A DNA stretch of 64,000 bases from Riptortus pedestris (lineage: Eukaryota > Arthropoda > Insecta > Hemiptera > Alydidae), in assembly GCA_019009955.1 (NCBI GenBank), contig CM032233.1:96109001-96173000 (forward strand), in the 5' to 3' direction. Below, in pieces: positions 24,046-39,500 of this stretch (the first letter of the stretch is position 1; every line of letters starts with the position of its first letter). The notes under the pieces were generated by a model. That model was given only the letters and a program-made list of their open reading frames with translations, did no database searches and was not told the DNA's origin. A program made the translations under genes and the position numbers.

Positions 24046-27000
24046 AAGTTTAAACCTTTGGCTTAACAGCCTATAAAGGACCAGGATCCACCAAGCAGCT
24101 TAGGTGGGAGGTGAAGTGGTCAGATTTCCTTGCCATATTGTGGTCTCTTATAGGCCGAAGATCACTACTTCATTATTCTTACATAATAAAGTGTTTGTAG
24201 ATACACACGCACAGATATTCATCCTGCGTATTCTGGTATGCATTTCTTCTGAATGATTTGTGTTATTAACAATTATTATGTTACTATTGTTATACCTGTC
24301 AGTATATTCCATCATAATTGGCTGCTCCTAGAGTATATGTGGTAAGTGCTTTTGGTTTGATGGCACCATCCTCAGCCTTTTGTTAGTTGTAATCAAAAGT
24401 TATTATATGGTATTATAATTACAAAATTATTATGTGACTCATTTAAACATCAAATGTAAAATAGAATAATTAGGCTGAGGTATATTTAATTAAGTAATTT
24501 CCAACAATAATAAAGTGTATTGATTGATACATATTTGCAAATTGTTTCATAAAATTGTAAATATCTACATTACGAGCAGACCCTCAATATGGGTATTGTT
24601 GACCATGCCCAGTTCTTGAGGGAGAGGGTGGGTGGTCATTGTCAAAATGACCGGGGTTCTACGTGCAAATGATTCATTTTACATACTTTTCATGTATTGT
24701 GTCAAACATAACACTCGTATCATTTTTCTATTGATTTTAGAGTATGTGTTAGAAATCGAGCATTATTGCTAATGAATATTTACACTTGAGAAAGTTCATT
24801 GTAGTTGAAGCAAAATAATTATAACCATGTAATAATACTCCCCTATCCCCACAAATTGGACCAGGTATTTCCAAAAATTGCACTTCAAGCTGGGCTTAGT
24901 TTGTATAACATGATTCTGGGCATAGCCCAGACAGTGTTGATATTAATTTTACCCTGAAGAACTCAGATGGTACAGAGGTTGTCATTGGAAGAAAAATGGA
25001 TACATTTTAATAATAGGAAATAAATATTATTTTACATGATTATAAATATTGTTGTACCCAAAAACTAATTATGCCTATGTTTGTTTCCATTTTAATTTGT
25101 TCTACCACAGAGTAATGAATGACACTATATAGATTTTTAACTAAATCTGGGGGATGTAATAGCTCAGTAATAGTATACTGAACTTTTATACTACAGTGAC
25201 CATGTTCGAATCTCGTGAACGACACACATTATTTGCTTTAGCTATTCAATTAACTAGTGTTGAGATTTCTAGAAGTTAATTTTTATTTGATAACACAATG
25301 CTACTTCAACCAATAGTAGACAAGAGCACTTTCCTTGAGAATACCATAAACATAGAGAGAGTGTAATGATAGATAGTTCTTCTAAAGTTCCATCAAAAGT
25401 AGTGTGGCAGTCTCTGGCACTTTGTAAGCTATTGGGCCCCAATAATACTTTCATTTTAAGTCTGATATAAGAATTAAGAGCCTTTTTTCAAAATATTTAT
25501 GTAATCTTCAATTACAAAACTCTTATAGGATTAGGGAGCTACAAGATTTCAACTTCTGCCTTTTGTTCCATATGTCACATGGTTTCATGTCTTAAGTGTC
25601 AGTTTTCTACTACAAGTGGCAAGTTAATGTATGTCTTAAATACATATCTCTCTTACTATATCCATATACTTTTATACATTTAATTTTGTTTAACAATGTA
25701 GGTTCTCTACACTACCTAGAATGATAGATTAGGTCACAAAAAGATTAAAGATCTGGTTATAGGAAGATGTTGAAGAAATTATAATATTATCATTCAATTT
25801 GGTAACTGTATAAAAAATATCAGAATTGATACTATTATAGAAAAGTAAATTGGCAATGTTTTTCATAAAATAATTTCTTCAATGCATTAGAATGGTGAAA
25901 CTCAGGGATGATAAGTAATCCTAAGTGTATAATATAAGATTCATTCTGCAGTTGTTGCATATACTCAGCAGATTTCCCATCTGAAATTTTATAACAAACA
26001 TTCTTGTTCTATTCATATTTTAATGTATGTGTCTTCAGTGTATGTACATAATTTAGAAGAAAAAAATAATAAAGCTAAATAAAAGGTCAGTCACAAGTCA
26101 AAATGTTTATTCATCTTTAAAATGATTTCAGAGAGCTCTTTCATAATTATTTTCTTTTATTAAGTGCTTGATGTAAATAATGCATTGTATTTAAGCTTGA
26201 AATAAGACTAAGTGATATAGAAGTTTTTCTATATATAGATATTTACAGGGTAGAGGTTTATTTTAATACATTTGGGATGTGTTTGGGTTACAGATGAAAA
26301 AGTTAACATAGGTTTGTATCGAATATCAATAACATTATAGTCAAGATCTTTCGTGTATTTTTTTTTTTTTTTCAATTCTTCCTATAATAATGCTGGCATT
26401 TTGTTACTATTCCTCCTCTAACCTCCTCTCCTGGTTTGGTTTCAGTCATAAATGAACCTAAGCTTGAGTTTCAAATGAAATATTTAAATTTCAGTTTAAC
26501 AACAATAGAACAAAATTGTGCCTACTAAATCATCAAAATATATTTATATCATTTTGAACAGACTAGATTTTATATTCTACTAGGTAGGATAAGAGGATAT
26601 TTGAAGAAAAGTTTGAAAAAAAATTATATTGGAAGGCCTCAATATCCTTAAGTTGAATCTGCTTATAGGACTGGGGAGATGGGTGGCTCTTAGATTGCAT
26701 CTACAGGCTGCGCCTGGTAGTTGTTCCCATGATAGGAAGTTATGATTCTTGAAGTACCTCTGATCTAAGTACTCGTTTGAAAATAAGAAGGTAGGAGGAA
26801 ATTTGGTCACAATACAGATTGAGCACTATTCATCAAGGAAATTATTTTTGGAATAGATTTCACTTTAATTGCTTTGAGGGGAGTGGGGGTTAAGAGAGAA
26901 TGTAGGGTATGAAAGTGAAGAACAGTGAAATTTTGAAGAAAAAAAAAATTAAGAACTATTTTAGATTAAATGATAGAAACTGATATTTTTATTAATACAA

Positions 27001-30000
27001 AAATTAGACCAACCATATGAAATATTGATATAATTTGTATGGTACTGTAATTTTGTTGAAATGGTGATTTAAAACATGGGTGCAAATTAGTAAAATGTCT
27101 TGAAAGAAGTAATTGATTTAGTTCTATTACACATTAGTGATGGTTGTGTGCATGCAAGTGAATGCAAATAGAGGCATTGCTATAGTAAATTTCTCAAGGA
27201 TTTTATTCAGGTGCTAAATAAAGTTTTCTACTCTTATCAATATTGCAAAATCATCTCTTCTTCTGAACTCTTGTTCTGTGATACATTGAATTATCTAATG
27301 GCCATGCATAAACTATTTTTGTAATATAAATAATTGTTTTATATATCTAGATTCAGTTTTTAGAATGGCATATTTTTAAAACACAACCATTTGCTTACAT
27401 CACTATCTAATGCTACCTAAACTGTATCCTATTTCTCACACATATCCTTAGTTTTCTTTTGTGAAATTTTTCCTTTTAACTTCTTTTTTTTTTGTTCATT
27501 TTGTTTTTGTGAAAGTGTGAGTGTGTGCATGCCAGTTAGTATAAATCTTCACAAAAATAAATTCAAACTAAAGAAAGTGTTTTACGGAAAATTAAAATGA
27601 AACTAAAACTGATTTTATTATTTTTTTTAACCTTGTAGTATCCCTACGAAATAGGTATTTAATGTTCTCAATTGACCCTATACATTTTTGTATTATTTGT
27701 TTCTATATAACAGTTGTATCAATATACATATATTATAAATTATATAAAATTTTTACAAATAATTGAGGTCCTATTATTTTGAATATCACTATATATAAAG
27801 GCTATTATATACTAATCTCATGATAAATCACTAATGTTGCTTAATATTCCACCAATCTCATTCTCAATATGTGAATATTTTCATATTAGGAAGGATTTGT
27901 GATTTATTAAGCCACATTAGCAATTTATCCTGAGATTAGTATCATTGAGGAAGGGAAATTACAGCAATAATTTAACTATTTTTCTGTTACTGAGTGTTTC
28001 AACATTTTACCCTCTTCTAATCAAATAAGAGCTGCTGGTTGGTTTCATTAGATGACTTTGTTTATATAATAATATTATTAAGATATTCCTTTCACAATGA
28101 ATATTAAGTAAGCTTTTTAGGTCTTGGTACATTCAAATTATATTTCATGTTTTGGTACGGTTATTTTATTGTTGATTTCATACGTAAATAATTTCTGTCA
28201 GCCTGCTTTATTCGCTTTTCAAAATATATACTAACTTAAAAAAAGAAGTGTGAAAGTATGCGTACATTCCTGTTATATCTCAATCGATTCTCTTAGTACC
28301 TTGTCTTACCTGTGTGTTCAGCCATTATATAGGCATAAGTTTGATTATTTATCTCAAATTCTAACTCTATGTTATTTATGTTTTAGCGACCATGTTCTTG
28401 AGTACATTAACGCCCAAGTTTTATGTCGCTCTAACCGGAACATCTTCTCTCATTTCTGGACTTATACTGGTATATAATTTTTTTCTTTACAAAACTAGTA
28501 ACCAAGAGTTTGATTTAGTTATTAACAAGTTCTTAATTTTTGTAAAATGATTCGTTTATTTACTATTCATGGATCATATATTATTTATCATCATACCTGA
28601 AAAATACATTAATTTATACTTTATATTATGGTTTGGAAGGTCGTACACGTATATTGATAAATAAAAGCTTTCACTTTTGTAAATTTTTAGTAGCACTGAA
28701 TAATAACCCTATTCCTTTCTTTAGGCTATTTGTTCTGGTTTCTTCTTTGAATGTTGTAAAATTATTTATTTGAAAATTGATTTATTGGGAATGGATCATG
28801 GATGTATATATTTCTGTTTTGTATGACAAATATACATTTTTTCAGGTTTATTAAGTTTTGGAAATTTTAATTTACCATCCTTGCTTTATATTATTTTTTT
28901 CTATCACTTTCTTTTATATCTAATTTCCTGATGATTTAAAAAAATAAAACCTGAATAAATGTCTTTAGACCATTTTAGTTTGTGATTAAATATACTTTAG
29001 AAAAAATATTCACATGGTAAAGTGGGGCTAGCCTAACCAGGTTTTGGCATAATTCACTTTTAATCTCAAATTGCCAACTTCTTATTGTGGGTATAATTTT
29101 GAAATTTCTAACACATAAATATGGACTAATTGGTTTTAAACTGTATGCCTTTTTATTTTAAAAGAAATCTTTTATGATTGTCTTTTTTTTTTTTTAAATT
29201 ACAAATATTTCTTAGATTACTCATCCTGAGGTCAAGGGCAGGTGTAACCTCTCACCTTGTTATACTCCTATAAGATGTTTAAAAACATGGGGCAAGTGTC
29301 CTGATTTCCAATTTTTACTGAATCTCAAACTTATGAAATTATTAAATACATTAAGTTTTACTCATTTATACTCACACCATCAAGGCCTGTTTTAATTTCC
29401 AAACCTCTCTCATTGATTTTTCCTTTTTATCCCATCTCAAAGAGTACCGCGTTTTCACTTGGAATGCAGATTGGTTTATTCTTTCTCAATAATCTCTTTG
29501 TTCCTCTCCAGAGTGCAATCTTCTACAAGCATGCATAGTCACTCCACTTATAAACTAGATTAGAATCTAGTATTGATATCTAACCTTCCTGATAAAAATA
29601 AAAATTCTGATCCAAAAAATCTTAGAGCTTTAATCCATGATCCTTTTACTAGCGAACAGTACAAAATTTGTCACCTTCAGATTTAACCCCAGGCCTACCT
29701 CCTCTCCCACACCATTTTTCCTTCATACATATTCTTGTTCTCTAAGTATTGAAAACAGCGATTTCATTGACTTTATTTATTGATTTGATATACTTTTGAT
29801 CATTGGGACCCTACCAGAGTCAATACAGCTTCAAGTCAAGTGTGAAATGAACTTTTATACTGAATTCAAAGTTTATTTAATCTTTGTTGCTTGAACATTT
29901 GTATTTTCCTCTAGTTTCCCTAAAATATATTTGTCATGACTATATTGGTGCCTAGTAATAGCCTTCTCCTTTTATACATCATCTAATTAGTATTTCAGAG

Positions 30001-33000
30001 ATTTTTATACCATACTGACATAATTATGTCTCTTCTATGCTGCCGTACGCCTATATTAATAAAGGGAAAGATATTTCAATAACGACTTGGGAGGAATTGC
30101 ATAGTGTACATGGGCCTTTTTCAACAATAAAAGTAAATGAATTATAAGCCCTGAACCTTCTTGGTCCTAATTATACTGGTATCCTCTTGCCAGGTTTTTC
30201 GTTCTCTGTATCAATTACTTGCTAATAACTATGAATCCAGTTTCTTTGTTTCTCATTTTCCTTTGAATTTTAATTGTGTTTTTTATTTTTATAACCCCGT
30301 AAATTCACAATGGCTGCCTCATCACACATGGATATCATACCTCCAACCATGGTTGAATTTAACTCATATATGCTAAATGAGTGAGCATATTGGAAGGTTG
30401 TGGTAATTCAACATTATCCATTTAGGCAGCTGTAGGTGATTGATGTACTGACTTAGTCTCTATAAATTGAATATGTGTTTGACCTTACTCTTTGAATTAA
30501 AATCTAAAGCATGAGCCTGTGAATAAAATTACCACCTATTAGATTTGGTTTTGTTTACCTTCTATCTAAAATGTTTATTTATTCTTAATTTGCATTTCTC
30601 TAGTTCTAGTATATTATGTTTTTGTGATTTCCAGTTGTTTGAATGGTGGTACTTCAGGAAATATGGAGCTTCTTTCATTGAACAGGTATCTCTTAACCAT
30701 ATTTCTCCATGGATTGGAGGAGCTGATACTAGTGAAACAACCACTACTCCAAGTATTACAAACAATACATCACAGCAAACAGTTCCAGGTCTTTATAACT
30801 TTGTTATATTGTATTTATTTAAAAATAACTAAAATAAGTAGAAATTACATTGCCGTTTTTTCTCTGACATTTCTAATAATAGGAAAATTATTTTCTGAAA
30901 TCTTTGGTTAGCTTTAACCATTAACAGTTTAAAGGCTATTCTATAAATTTTTTCATGCTATGCTTTTTCTAAGATTCAGCAGAAGAGCTGATTGTCATTA
31001 AATTTATGCTACATCAAATATTAATTTTGTTGTGCATCACAATGTTATAGTTAAGTTTATTTATTTACTTAGTTATTGGCTCTACAGCCTTTGAAAGACC
31101 TCGGCTTCTTTCTTGCCTTGGGCTCTTTATCATAGTTCTGTAATCGAAACTTCAGATACCCAACTTCTAAAAATGGTATGGCCTTTTAAAATAGCAATGA
31201 TGATCCCTGTTTTACTATACAAATCCATTAGTTTGCATTTCCTTCTGACCTTTCATCTATGCTGCTCTTTGATGACTCCAGAGATTTTTCTTAAGGTTCT
31301 TCTCTCCCAGACTGTTGGAGCTTCTCTATTCTATTTTGTTATTAACAGTCTACTCGTACATTTCATTACCACTCAACTATGAATCTAATCACCTTTTAAC
31401 AGATTTCCTTCAGGAGAACTCGGACAATGAGCTTATACTCAAAATGTAACATATATCTTTATATACGTGTATATTGGTGGAGGGGGGGGTGGTAACACAT
31501 CTGAATTTTCTGAAATTCCACTCTGTGCACCAGATTTATAAAGCCCCTCTTATAATAAGAACAAACGTTTAGGATTTTGTGATTCTACTTCTTGCACCCC
31601 TCTTTCCTTTCTACTAATGTATAGGAACACTTTATAAATCAGTATTAATAACGTTTTACTGAAATAATGGTATTTAAATAGGCAATTCATACAGTTATTA
31701 GGAGTTAAGCACTTGCTAAGAAATTTATTTGTTGGGTAAAGAATTTTTTTGAGGAAAGTACAAATTCAGTATGACCGTAATTTACGTAGGAAATAATGGC
31801 ATACCAGCAAAAATATGATAGCATGCAGTTTTGAGTTATCAAGTTAATTTAGCTGTAACTGAAGAGCCCCTTCAATAGCTTATTTGTTGTCAAATGAAAC
31901 ATGTTTTAAGCATATTTTTTAAATAATACAAGGTAAAAGCTTGGAGTCACAAATTTTAAAGGTGTAATCAGGTAGCATATTAGTCTTATTAAATCAGAAC
32001 TGGTTAAAATATGGCATAATAACAGTTTTCAAGGAATTAAACTAGAGGTTGTTGGTACTTTAAGCTCTGGTGAAAAATATTTTTACTAAATGTGGTGCAG
32101 TATTAATTGTGGCCAAGTTTCAGACCTAGTTGCCAGGATCAGCAAAAAATCACCACAGAAGGCCAATAGAATCTCACTTTCAGTTCCTATAACAAGTGGG
32201 AGAATGTTTGATAGAAAAGTTTTTGTTCTAGTCTATTTCAAGTTCTAAAAAAAATGCTATATTAGTTAACATCCTCTCTTTCCTACTGTGGCTAATGGGG
32301 GGGGGTCTATATAAATAAAACTTTAGTGCTTAATAAAAAATAGTTTTCATTATTTAAAATAAGCTCTCTACTTAGTTTATACCTTACCATAAGGGCACTT
32401 TGATCCTTAATGGATTTAGTTAATAGTGTTGGCTCATAAAATATTTGATTTAGTATATACGACCACATACAATTAATATTTATAGAATTATTTAGATTTG
32501 TATGTGTTTGTATGCTTCTCCTGAATACTAGATCTTGCACTCCTTACACTGGTTTGTTATAAGTTTATAGAACCCACTGCCATTAGTAATATATGATTTA
32601 TTCTTTTTGCTCAGTAGTTTTCTTTATTGTGAAACACTATATTTGATGTGGGAAAATCACTTAAATTTTATATTTTGTTTGGGATTAATAGATATATTTA
32701 TTTTTCTAGAGTGTAAAGTTTGGAGGAATCCTCTTAATTTGTTTCGAGGATCAGAATATCAAAGGTTTTTTTGGGCCTCTAAAAAGGAACCTCTTACCTA
32801 TTATGACATGAATTTGTCTGCACAAGATCATCAGACATTTTTTACCTGTGAAGCTGATGCAGGGAAAGCTGAATATGAAAGTAAGTTTCTTTTAATGAAG
32901 TTTTTATTACTTGAAGTCCGCATTGTATACATTAAATGTCTCTTTCAATTCATCTTCCGGCAAGATATATTTCTCAATTGAAGGGTTGAGGGAAAATATT

Positions 33001-33544
33001 AATAGTTACTTACTGGCAAAATATTGGTTAAAAATATATTTTATAAAATGAACATTTAAGATATAGTTTTTAAATAACAATTGTGATTACTCAATTCAAA
33101 TAATCCCACTCACATATTCTGGAAATGGAGGGCAAACTATATACATAGTATATAAAACCCCTTCATTATTCTTCCAACTCTTTTAAAAATAAAGTGTACA
33201 TCATGCATTTAAGGATTTGCAGCTGGAGAATAAAAAAAACTTGGAGAGGAACTATTATGAGAATTCACTTTCATGATTCAACAGATATGTTATATTTCAA
33301 ACAAATAATTTATTATCACTTTTATTAAATAGATGTTAAAAAGAAACCAATTGAGACATCAAAAAATTAAGGATACATTTATGAAAAAGTATGTTGTCTA
33401 ATTTTTTTTTTCTAAAAGTTCTAATTACATTTTTTGTTTAACAAGCCAATAAAAACGGATTCTCATAAAACCAATTAATTATTTTGTTCTTTCTTATTTC
33501 ACCAATTGTCCACCTACGCAATATTTTTGACCCTAACCGACATC

Positions 33545-33582
<38 letters not shown>

Positions 33583-36500
33583 GGGAGTTTTGTACATTTG
33601 AAGATGATATATTATTGTAAAAACAAAATTTCTTGTAGTGGAAATACTTTTTAAGTTTATTGAAAGTCCCTCAACTTTGCAATATAAATTTTAAATAGGT
33701 GTCACATTAATTCTAATTTCAATAAAATAATATAAAGACTATATTAACGTATTTAATTGTATTGGTCAATGTTTTATGCAGTCGTTTAAACTGTAAAACT
33801 CAAAAAATGTATTCCTTAATGTTTTTCATGTCTTATTACTGTATCACTTTGATACATCTCTAATAATACTTCTAAATCTTGGATTTATTTTATGAATATT
33901 AGATCTAAAAATGTTCCAATTATACAAGACAAAACGGCCCCTCTCATCATTTTAGCTTATAATTTTATTTTTAATGTTATCCATTGATAAGATATTATTG
34001 ATAGATGAATGAAGTAGGTGATGTTTTAGATTGTGACAAAAATATTGTATAATTTTACAAATTTTTGTTAATTAGAACTAAATACAAGTTGGAAATATAT
34101 TCAAAGGCCTTTTTTATTTCGGGAAAAGTATTGAAATGAAAAAAATATTTAAAGTAATACTATATTTTATATTGATTACCACTCAAAGGGCTACTAATGA
34201 ATGTACCTAGTCTTGTGTGACTATTTGATTGTGAAAACAGGCAGTTATGACTTCCTGATCTCTCCCCCTATTCCCCACTTACTGTGCAAAGCACTTAATG
34301 ATCATTTTTCGGATGTTTAGTGTTCCATGCTCATTAAACATATTTCATTTAAATTTTGATATTAGGAAGTTAGTAGAAAAAGCTTGTTCCAGATGAGATT
34401 CTTCTTTTCTCAAAGGAAGTGAGTGTTATCAATCATTTTAGAGTAATGTTTGGTGTACAAAAACTTGAAAAACCTTGTGGGGGATAATCAATGCTGTGAA
34501 GAGAAAATTAACTACCTTGAAGCATGCAAAAAGGTAAATGAAAATTTAAGATATTTAAATCATCCAAAACACTTGCACAGGAAATTATCAATGTTGTCAA
34601 TTTTACTACATTCTTGGTGCAGGAATGCACTAATATAGCTTTTGGGGTATATATAAATACAGAGAAGAGGGGTCTGTTAGGTCTGTTATTTTAGAGAAGA
34701 GTAGGGAAAACCAAAAAAAAAAAAACATGGATTTCTATCCATCAAAAGACAAAAAGAAAAGGATAAACATTAACAAGAAAATACATGAAATCAGAATTTA
34801 CATTACTAGGTTGTTGTCGGACACATGCTGTCTGTGTCAAATACTTCGACATTTTGAATTAATCTTCTGCCATGAAATCAGTAAATGACAGAAGATTGTG
34901 AATTAGTTTTGTCAGTTTACAGGAATTTGTTTCTAACAATAGTGTGCATCTCTTTAATTGACATATATTACAGGGGGTTATGCTAAAAACCCAAATCAAC
35001 CAACATTAAGTGGTATAATTACTTTTCGACATAGTCGCCTTGAATATTCAAGCATTTATCATGCCGTGGCACCAACTTTTGGATCCCTTCATCGAAGAAC
35101 TCCGCCACCTGACCATTAAACCAGTTCCTTACTGTTTCTTTCAGCATATCATCGCTTTCCAAACGCTTCCCACTGAGAAATTCCTTAAGCTTTGGAAAGA
35201 GATGAAAGTCTGATGGTGCTAAGTCTGGACTGTAAGGTGGACGATCCAGTATTTCCCAGTGGAAAGTGTCCAGTTGCTTTTTTGTTCTTTTTGCAGAGTG
35301 AGGTCGAGCGTTATCATGAAGCAGAATGACGCCGCTAGATAGTAGTCCTCGCCGGCGATTTTGAATGGTGTGTCTAAGCTTTAGCAGTGTATCACAATAC
35401 TTTTCCGCATTTAATGTCATTCCTCTTGGCAAAAAGCCTTTCTGAAGAATGCCTTTCCGGTCCCAAAACACTGTGGCCATGATTTTCCGTGTTGAAGGTT
35501 CTCGTTTGAATTTTCAGGGGCGTAACGGTGATTTTCAATGATGCCATTCACTGGATTGATGTAAGGTCTGTGGAGTGTAGTATGCAATCCATGTTTCATA
35601 TCCAGTCACAATGTGACTCCAAAAAGGACAAAGAATGCGCCATTCGCTTTGTTTTGTGTTCTTCTGTCAACAACTTTGGCACCCATCTTGCACACATTTT
35701 TTTGTAGTGAAGTTTGTCAGTAACAATGTGATAAATTACCGACCTTGAAACTTGAGGGAATTTCTGATGAAGCTCGCCAATAGTGAAGCACCTGTTTCGG
35801 CTGATTTCCTCATCAACGTTTTGTGTCAATTCTTCGTTCATGACAATTGGCCTTCCAGATTGTTCTTCATCATGAACATTTGTTCTCCCTTTGTCGAAAA
35901 GCCTACACTATTTTCTAACATTACCATCATTCATTGCATTTTCACCATAAACTTCAGCAAGCTGCCGGTGAATTTCAGCAGGATGAACTTATGAACTTTT
36001 TTTGCGTTCAAAAACTGAATAACGGCCCGCACTTCACAATCGGCGGGATTGCTGATCGACATGACAACAAACTTCGCAGAATAAGCATACAACTATCACT
36101 GGCCTCTGCCAGTCTCTACGTCTGATGCAATGACAGTGTAGTGGGGGACTGGCCCCCTGCCTTGCTGACCTTGAACTTACGTCACCTGACGTGATGCGCA
36201 GACACGATGCACAATCGGCTCTTACTTTAAAAATTACCCTTGTACATGTGTGATTTTCAGAAGGCCTTCATTAGAGGCAAAAATTGTTAACTGTGGATAT
36301 CAATGTGTCAGTAGTTTTAGAATTTAAAAAATCATATGCTGGAATTTTTAAAGACCACTCAACAATAGCGTTCAGATGATGTATTAGAATAAAGAGGTCG
36401 TCAGTTAAAGGTTTCCATTTAGGCCCCCAAAAATAGACAAGAAGAGGGGGGGGAGACAAATTTTACAGAAGTTAATATGAGCAATGATCAGCCACATTAA

Positions 36501-39500
36501 GGTACAAATGTATGCCATATTTTGTTAATTCATCTTCTTCTCTTTATAGGGACATCAAATTGTGAGAGTTGGGCAAACACAATGGAGAGGATGTTTAAAT
36601 TTTAAAACATTGACAATACAATTAGATCATTTTACTAAGTTTTATTTTACTTTAAATTAGTTTTACTACTATGTCTTACTCAAAATTATATCATATTAGG
36701 TATTGATGTAATAAACTTGAAAAAATTTACCTCCTAAAAACCCACAAGAATCCTGCCTCCAAATAGTAGAATACCATTAGACATAACACAATCTCCGAAT
36801 TTGAAAAATTCAACAAGGTGAGTGCCAACAGCTCCTTGGAAATAGTGTTATATACTTGAAAAAGAAAATAACTTTGTAGGTTAAATTTATTTTTTTAGTT
36901 TTGTGATTAGAACTTAATTGGGAATAATTGAGGTATTTTTCAATTCCCTGATCTGAGTAGCAACTAATCGTCAAGAGCAGAGTTATTAATAAGATTTTTT
37001 AGTGTTATTACCTATTCACAGCCGAGAGAGATATGCCGCTAAATAAATAATTGGCAATATAAAAAACAGTTTGCCTTTAAATCTTTCTTGATGATGATGG
37101 TAATTGGTTTACCCATTTGCTACAAACTTTAATTATTTTTATTTCCAACGTAAGGGGAGTTTTTGATAAGATAATTTTTTTTATCACCATTTTTCTTAGC
37201 TTCGTTATACTGTGTGAAATTAGGAGGGTATGCAAATATAGAATGTTAATATATACTAAATTTCATCTTTCATAGGGTCTGGTGTATTCAACAAGGACAC
37301 TTATATTCTCACTTGAGTGTATGTTCAATTGTATGTCACATTTTTATATCTTTACGAGAAATTGTAAATTCATAAAAATTGGCATGAATTTGAGCCTTAT
37401 TATAGATGCTTAAGTATAATCACCTGCAAAATTTTACTTACCCTCCATTTTAGGGCTCAAATGCGTGAAGGCATTGACTATTTTGTCTGTCACCTATACT
37501 GTAATGCACAGTTGGTAATTTCTCCTTTAACACTTTTTGAGAATACACTTTCCAGCCCCCCCTCTCTCCTTCTGTTTCTACTTCTATTTCACATAATTTT
37601 TAGAAAATCTCACTACTAATATAATATTACAACCATTTTGTTCTGAAAATATTTTCTTTTCTTTATTAAATTCATATATAAAGAAATTTTGAGGAAATCA
37701 TTTAGATTTGTTTTCCTTGTTTTTAGATTATTAATTTTCTTAAAGCTTATTTGGCAATATGTAAAGAACAATTGCTCAATTTAAGCCATTTTAGAAAAGA
37801 GAAATTTTAAGAACCAATTTTAAAAAAAGTATGATCATTGAAAGTCTAATTTTTTGTTAGCATTATAATTTTATTCCTTCTGTTTTTGTTTGTCATGCAT
37901 TTACGAAATGATGGTTCAGTGGGCCCTTCATCTTGAGTGTATAGTCAGTCCTAGGCTGATTTGTTTTTTTTCCCATATCTATACCAGATGTTACATTTTC
38001 TGAAACATGTTTTTATTTGTTCTTATTATACAAAATATTTCAGAAATTATTTGGAATGCTCTCTCTCTCTCTCCCTCTCTCTCTCTGTAATTATTGTATT
38101 CTTACTGATTTCAATATTTTTGTTTGTCTTAGTTATGCAAACAGCTTGGCGTGAAAGAAATCCTGCTGCTAGAGTAAAGGCTGCTCATGATGCTCTTGAA
38201 AAAAATATAGAATGTGTTCCAGCATATATTTTACTTGCAGAAGAAGAGGCTACAACTATTTTGCAAGTTGAAAAAATACTTAAACAAGCCTTAGTCTATG
38301 CTGAAGCAAGTGTTCAGAACTCTCAAAATGAATCAGTCCATAGTAAGTATAAAATAATAATAAAAAGTTTTGAAGAAGATAAGCCTTTTAGGAATTTTAT
38401 TTTATGGCTTCTTTTTTCTTTAGCATACATTTATGAAATGATGGTACAGTGGACCCTCCATCTTGATTATATGTACAGTCAGTATTTGGCTGATTTTTCC
38501 CCTATATCTATACTAGATATTACATTTCATGAAGCATGTTTTTATTTGTATGTATACCCCAGGCAGGGACCCCTGAAAGGGTGCTGTCTTTGACTTAAGA
38601 AAGGGCGCACCAGCCCTCGGGCCATTAAACAACAACAGCTAAAATAAAAGCAATTGAACAAATTTAGGAGATTATAATCAGTACAGACATATTTTTTTTA
38701 GTGTTACATTATGTAAAATATTCATTTGAGTTATTACGAGTTTCTTTTTAGACTTATAAAAGTTTTTTTTTATTATAACCGTTGGGTTTGATGTGTATTT
38801 CAAATTAACTGAAGCTCCCTTTGGAGATTCCGAAGGGTGGGCCAGTCTGGGCCTGTTATCATCTGATTTCAGGAAAATATTTTTGTCTTGGACTAACATG
38901 AATCTTTGTTTTGTTTTTTTAAATTGCAATGAAACTTATATCTCAGGTTTAAGATTATATTACTATTTTTGTATTAATGGTATAAAATAATGCTATCTGA
39001 TTCTAACCTGTAATCTTAGGTAAACAAAAACTAATAATACAAGAAAACTTGTTTTAAAAATTGTTAAACCACCACTACATATAAATGCTTATAAAGGGGA
39101 CTCTCTAGGATTATTTGTATTTTTTCATTTTTATCTCTATTAATTAATGTTTCTAACAAACTAGAAAACACGAAAGAAAATTTACAAATGAAAAAGTATA
39201 GCATATGAATTAACAGAAATATCTTACAATACAATCAATGATGGTTTTAAAAGACTGAAGGATTAGGTATCAATTATAAACAGAGAGAGAGAATGGGCAC
39301 GAATACTCTATAAAAAGCAAGGTAATCCATGCTCCTTCCAATATGTGAAGTAGACAAAGCACTACTATGGGTTTAGAAGGGAGTCTTCTTCTTACTAAAT
39401 GGAGTCAGTTGTTGAACCTGGCAGAGATGTTTAAGAGTATTTGGAAGACATGTAGCTCATAAAAGGAAAGTGATGAGCACATTGCTCTAAGTATTGCTTT

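Noticed and set aside
25150..25222. Functional tRNA-Lys gene
   Set aside because: A and B boxes are recognisable, but the acceptor stem and anticodon stem do not pair properly.
28391..28393. ATG in exon 2 as the ST7 start
   Set aside because: The exon has a good acceptor in front of it and the 14562 exon supplies a phase-correct start; kept only as an alternative.
30562..30911. Frames on both strands around ST7 exon 3
   Set aside because: They are shadows of the exon and its flanking intron.
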